Below, in pieces: positions 13,975-15,837 of a DNA stretch of 15,837 bases. The stretch is from the NCBI GenBank assembly GCA_028694875.1, contig JAQVKB010000005.1:1-15837 (forward strand). Direction: 5' to 3'. The notes below the pieces were generated by a model. That model was not told the origin of the DNA. It did no database searches and worked only from the letters and a program-made list of their open reading frames with translations. Numbering within the stretch: position 1 is the stretch's first letter; each line of letters begins with the position of its first letter. This DNA is from Candidatus Izemoplasmatales bacterium. GTDB lineage: Bacteria > Bacillota_I > Bacilli_A > Izemoplasmatales > Hujiaoplasmataceae. The translations under genes and the position numbers were made by a program.

Positions 13975-14625
13975 CTAGATGATAAAACCGAATCGAATGA
14001 TGTCTTTAACCACCATTTGATAGGCTTCTTCTCCATGCACTTCCTTGTAGTGAAGAGCAAATTGAATATGTTCCTCCAAACACCCAATCAAATGCAACGT
14101 TTTTTCAACATCGTTTGTTTCTACAGCATGATAAAGTTGGTGCTGATTGTAATAATACTTGATTCTTCGGTGTTGTAGAATCAAACGAAGTTTCAATTCT
14201 TCATTTGGACAATAGGAAATCAATGCTCTCAACACTGCTTTCGAACGAAACGTGATGAAAAATCGAAAGTCTTTCTGGGATGGAGAGTGAACAGAGAATT
14301 GATATCCCATCCGATAAAAATAGAAAACTTGGATGTTTTCGATTTGATTCCATGGAATCTGCTGGATAGATTGATGAAACCACGTTGACGAGATTCCTTG
14401 AGAATCAATCTGTGTTTTCAAATACCAGTGTTTGAGTGTCAAGACACTGCCAAGGATAATCACGGAATCAAAAACCAAAAGAATATAGCCAACTTCTCTC
14501 GAAAAGTCATCATGGATTTGTAATGGAATCAATATGAAAGTAATTGTCAGTATAGTCAATAGAGGAAAGACTAAACACAAAACATGGAGAATCACAGCTT
14601 CATATTTTAGAAAATGATCTTTCAT
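13975..14625 (-). CDS. Membrane protein with YcxB/PH-like domain and helical tail (216 residues)
   Basis: ATG at 14625 has AAAGGA 9 bases upstream; a TTG at 14634 with GGAG 6 bases upstream is a real alternative. Two membrane helices (about AVILHVLCLVFPLLTILTITFILI and VGYILLVFDSVIILGSVLTL) precede a beta domain with TQIDSQGISSTWFHQSIQQIPWNQIENIQVF. The S-x-x-G-I strand and the I-P-W-x-x-I motif are typical of YcxB-like domains. Unlike its neighbours it carries an extra helical C-terminus of about 70 residues (from LKLRLILQHRRIKYYYNQHQ). Function unknown. The next gene starts 78 bases downstream. Confidence 0.7.
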   Translation of the reverse strand: MKDHFLKYEAVILHVLCLVFPLLTILTITFILIPLQIHDDFSREVGYILLVFDSVIILGSVLTLKHWYLKTQIDSQGISSTWFHQSIQQIPWNQIENIQVFYFYRMGYQFSVHSPSQKDFRFFITFRSKAVLRALISYCPNEELKLRLILQHRRIKYYYNQHQLYHAVETNDVEKTLHLIGCLEEHIQFALHYKEVHGEEAYQMVVKDIIRFGFII

Positions 14626-14627
14626 GA

Positions 14628-14768
14628 TCAGCAATCCTTTCTCCTCGATGAAACCATTCCATCTTTTTTGAAAAAGTTGATACCGGTTGCTTCGGCATCC
14701 ATTTTTCTCTCTGAAATGAGGACGGACATGTTTTTAATAAATGGAATTGGGAATGTTTCATCAAGCAT
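14628..14768 (-). CDS. Possible 46-residue small protein, in frame with the upstream gene
   Basis: This is a short frame with an ATG three codons after the TAG of the gene at 14778-15407 and in the same reading frame. It ends 2 bases before the ATG at 14625 of the next gene. The product starts MLDETFPIPFIKNMSVLISE and is not low-complexity. It has no clear ribosome site. It could be a coupled small gene, a former C-terminal extension cut off by the TAG, or chance. Confidence 0.25.
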   Translation of the reverse strand: MLDETFPIPFIKNMSVLISERKMDAEATGINFFKKDGMVSSRRKDC

Positions 14769-14777
14769 CAATTTCGA

Positions 14778-15407
14778 CTACTTCACTCTCGCATAATCAT
14801 CGGATTTAGGAAAAACAAAAGAAACAAAACAAATGTACAAAAGATAGTAGATGATTCCTGCATTCCATATAAATAGTAGAACGAGGAGCATCATCGGTTT
14901 GATGGATTCATCGAGATTTCCTAACGCCTTGAACCCCAAATAGAAGGTCATTGCCGTGGTCCCGGTGAGGTACTCGGCCCAATGCCTTTGCTTGTATCTC
15001 TTCCGATAGAGTCGAACCATGAACATCGCAAGAAAAAGCAATCCCAAAATCAATTGAAGTATGAGGAAGAGGTACCAGTTTGTGGCCGACATGGCATCAT
15101 CGACAAACACGATTTGATAAACGAGAATCGTGTCACTGACATAGATGCAAAGAAACGAACTCAAATACGAATAAACCGCAAGAACTTTCTTGAGAAAGGC
15201 GACAATCATCGAGGTCAAACCAAACAGAAAATTCGCGACAAAAAAGACGAGGTAACCCGTTCTTAGTGAAACTGCCATATCTTGATACTGCGTTCCATAA
15301 AAAGCCCCAAAATAAATCAATGACATCACTAGTAGCACAATCACAGATTTCTTCGATAAATCCTTTTGGAGTGGATTTGGTTCCTTCAATTGGTTATATG
15401 TTGCCAT
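14778..15407 (-). CDS. Six-helix membrane protein of unknown function (209 residues)
   Basis: ATG at 15407 follows GGAGG with 6-base spacing. After a soluble basic N-terminus (about 20 residues) there are six hydrophobic segments. They lie around SVIVLLVMSLIYFGAFYG, YLVFFVANFLFGLTSMIVAF, YLSSFLCIYVSDTILVYQIV, WYLFLILQLILGLLFLAMFM, TAMTFYLGFKALG and MMLLVLLFIWNAGIIYYLLY. A basic loop (RLYRKRYKQRHW) lies after helix 4, which sets that side as cytoplasmic. No motif for a transporter, protease or kinase is evident and I do not recognise a family. The frame continues open after its TAG for 49 codons. Confidence 0.75.
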   Translation of the reverse strand: MATYNQLKEPNPLQKDLSKKSVIVLLVMSLIYFGAFYGTQYQDMAVSLRTGYLVFFVANFLFGLTSMIVAFLKKVLAVYSYLSSFLCIYVSDTILVYQIVFVDDAMSATNWYLFLILQLILGLLFLAMFMVRLYRKRYKQRHWAEYLTGTTAMTFYLGFKALGNLDESIKPMMLLVLLFIWNAGIIYYLLYICFVSFVFPKSDDYARVK

Positions 15408-15560
15408 GGAGATCCTCCAAACATCAACATCTCAAGAACGATTCCCTTGATATGAGGGTATGATTTGTGAACAGAAAGAGGGATTTTCCTCGACAGGTTC
15501 CAAACGTAATCGGTTTTGTCGATATGAGATAGTCACTACTAAAATTCCGCTTCATTGATT

Positions 15561-15698
15561 TCATTCGACAAGTTCTGCTTGAGCCTCGTGAAACTTACCC
15601 AAAATGATGTTTCGAATTTCCAAAATAGGCATATCATATACGTCACCGATATAGATTTGATTCGATTTCGTCTTTATTCGTAGGTGTTTGCCAAACAT
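15561..15698 (-). CDS. Possible small gene or displaced C-terminus (45 residues)
   Basis: The frame ends at 15561 and is open far upstream, but upstream of about 15725 another frame looks more like protein (see the entry at 15713). The first ATG in the convincing part is at 15698, with no ribosome site. The product has the strand-like GKHLRIKTKSNQIYIGDVYD and then a helix, resembling a small SH3/Sm-like beta barrel. It could be a real coupled small gene, or the C-terminus of the upstream gene displaced by a frameshift. Confidence 0.35.
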   Translation of the reverse strand: MFGKHLRIKTKSNQIYIGDVYDMPILEIRNIILGKFHEAQAELVE

Positions 15699-15712
15699 CG
15701 ATTGAACAAGTC

Positions 15713-15837
15713 TTATATCTTGGATATCAGATCGATCGCGTTCACCATGAAGCGCGCGCTGTTCTGGAATCCCTTCGTCATGCGGCCCCAGACGTCCGAA
15801 GCTTTCCAAATGGAGATGAGCTCCTTTTCGCCCTGTA
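15713..15837 (-). CDS. C-terminal end of an unrecognised gene, cut by the window edge
   Basis: A minus-strand frame enters from the window end and stops at a TAA (15713-15715). The 40 visible residues include KELISIWKASDVWGRMTKGF and NSARFMVNAIDLISKI, amphipathic and well-formed as protein. Codons here are clearly richer in G and C (CAG, CTC, GCG, CGC) than in neighbouring genes, which may mean a transferred segment or a highly expressed gene. I do not recognise the family. Confidence 0.4.
   Translation of the reverse strand, partial: QGEKELISIWKASDVWGRMTKGFQNSARFMVNAIDLISKI

Noticed and set aside
15480..15530. CGACA/TGTCG inverted repeat upstream of the six-helix protein gene
   Set aside because: Only 5 bp pair cleanly over a loop of about 21 bases and no T-run follows, so it is not convincing as a terminator or operator.
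1..15837. CRISPR array, tRNA, rRNA or insertion sequence
   Set aside because: I saw no regularly spaced repeats, cloverleaf with CCA-type end, rRNA-like stretch, or transposase motifs with terminal inverted repeats.

Overview
The window looks like chromosome from an anaerobic, low-to-moderate-GC Gram-positive lineage (Bacillota, or a relative such as Mycoplasmatota that keeps the standard code). The reasons are strong GGAGG-type ribosome sites, short Gram-positive lipoboxes (LAGC, LSAC, LTAC, LYGC), many small two-helix membrane proteins, and intrinsic terminators with T-runs. TGA serves as a stop (at 1006, 3834 and 4961) and tryptophan is encoded by TGG, so this is not a TGA=Trp mycoplasma. 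The exact taxon is inference. Every gene I can support lies on the minus strand, so transcription runs from high to low coordinates. I see no rRNA, tRNA, CRISPR or insertion sequence, and no gene-free stretch longer than 300 bases.

In transcription order: (a) 15837-15561, the window edge, holds the end of an unrecognised gene plus a short downstream frame, possibly a frameshifted or overlapping pair. (b) 15407-12932 holds small membrane proteins, two with PH/YcxB-like domains, and a lipoprotein, closed by a strong terminator at 12854-12886. (c) 12809-7350 is the centrepiece: a promoter with a palindromic operator candidate, then hypB, a giant 897-residue Fe-S/FAD/NAD(P) oxidoreductase, hypA, an 8-9 helix membrane protein (DUF5692-like) and a TetR-family regulator. 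The first four are separated by 5 nt or less or overlap, and the block ends in a terminator at 7304-7329. (d) 7221-4533 is a probable four-gene transcript: a membrane-anchored helical protein, a 200-residue unknown, and two overlapping PH-like membrane proteins. (e) 4453-2374 holds a two-helix membrane protein, a three-gene set starting with a DUF3592-like protein, and a small lipoprotein. (f) 2330-1 holds a 412-residue lipoprotein, a 70-residue unknown, and the N-terminal part of an ABC-transporter solute-binding lipoprotein.

Block (c) is the part most likely to be an undescribed system. HypA and HypB normally deliver nickel to [NiFe]-hydrogenase, but no hydrogenase subunit or other hyp gene is visible here. 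Instead the two chaperone genes bracket a large iron-sulfur flavoprotein and are tightly linked to a membrane protein of unknown function, with a TetR regulator at the end. The simplest reading is a TetR-controlled, nickel-linked redox module with a membrane partner. The nickel enzyme it serves, if any, is not in this window.
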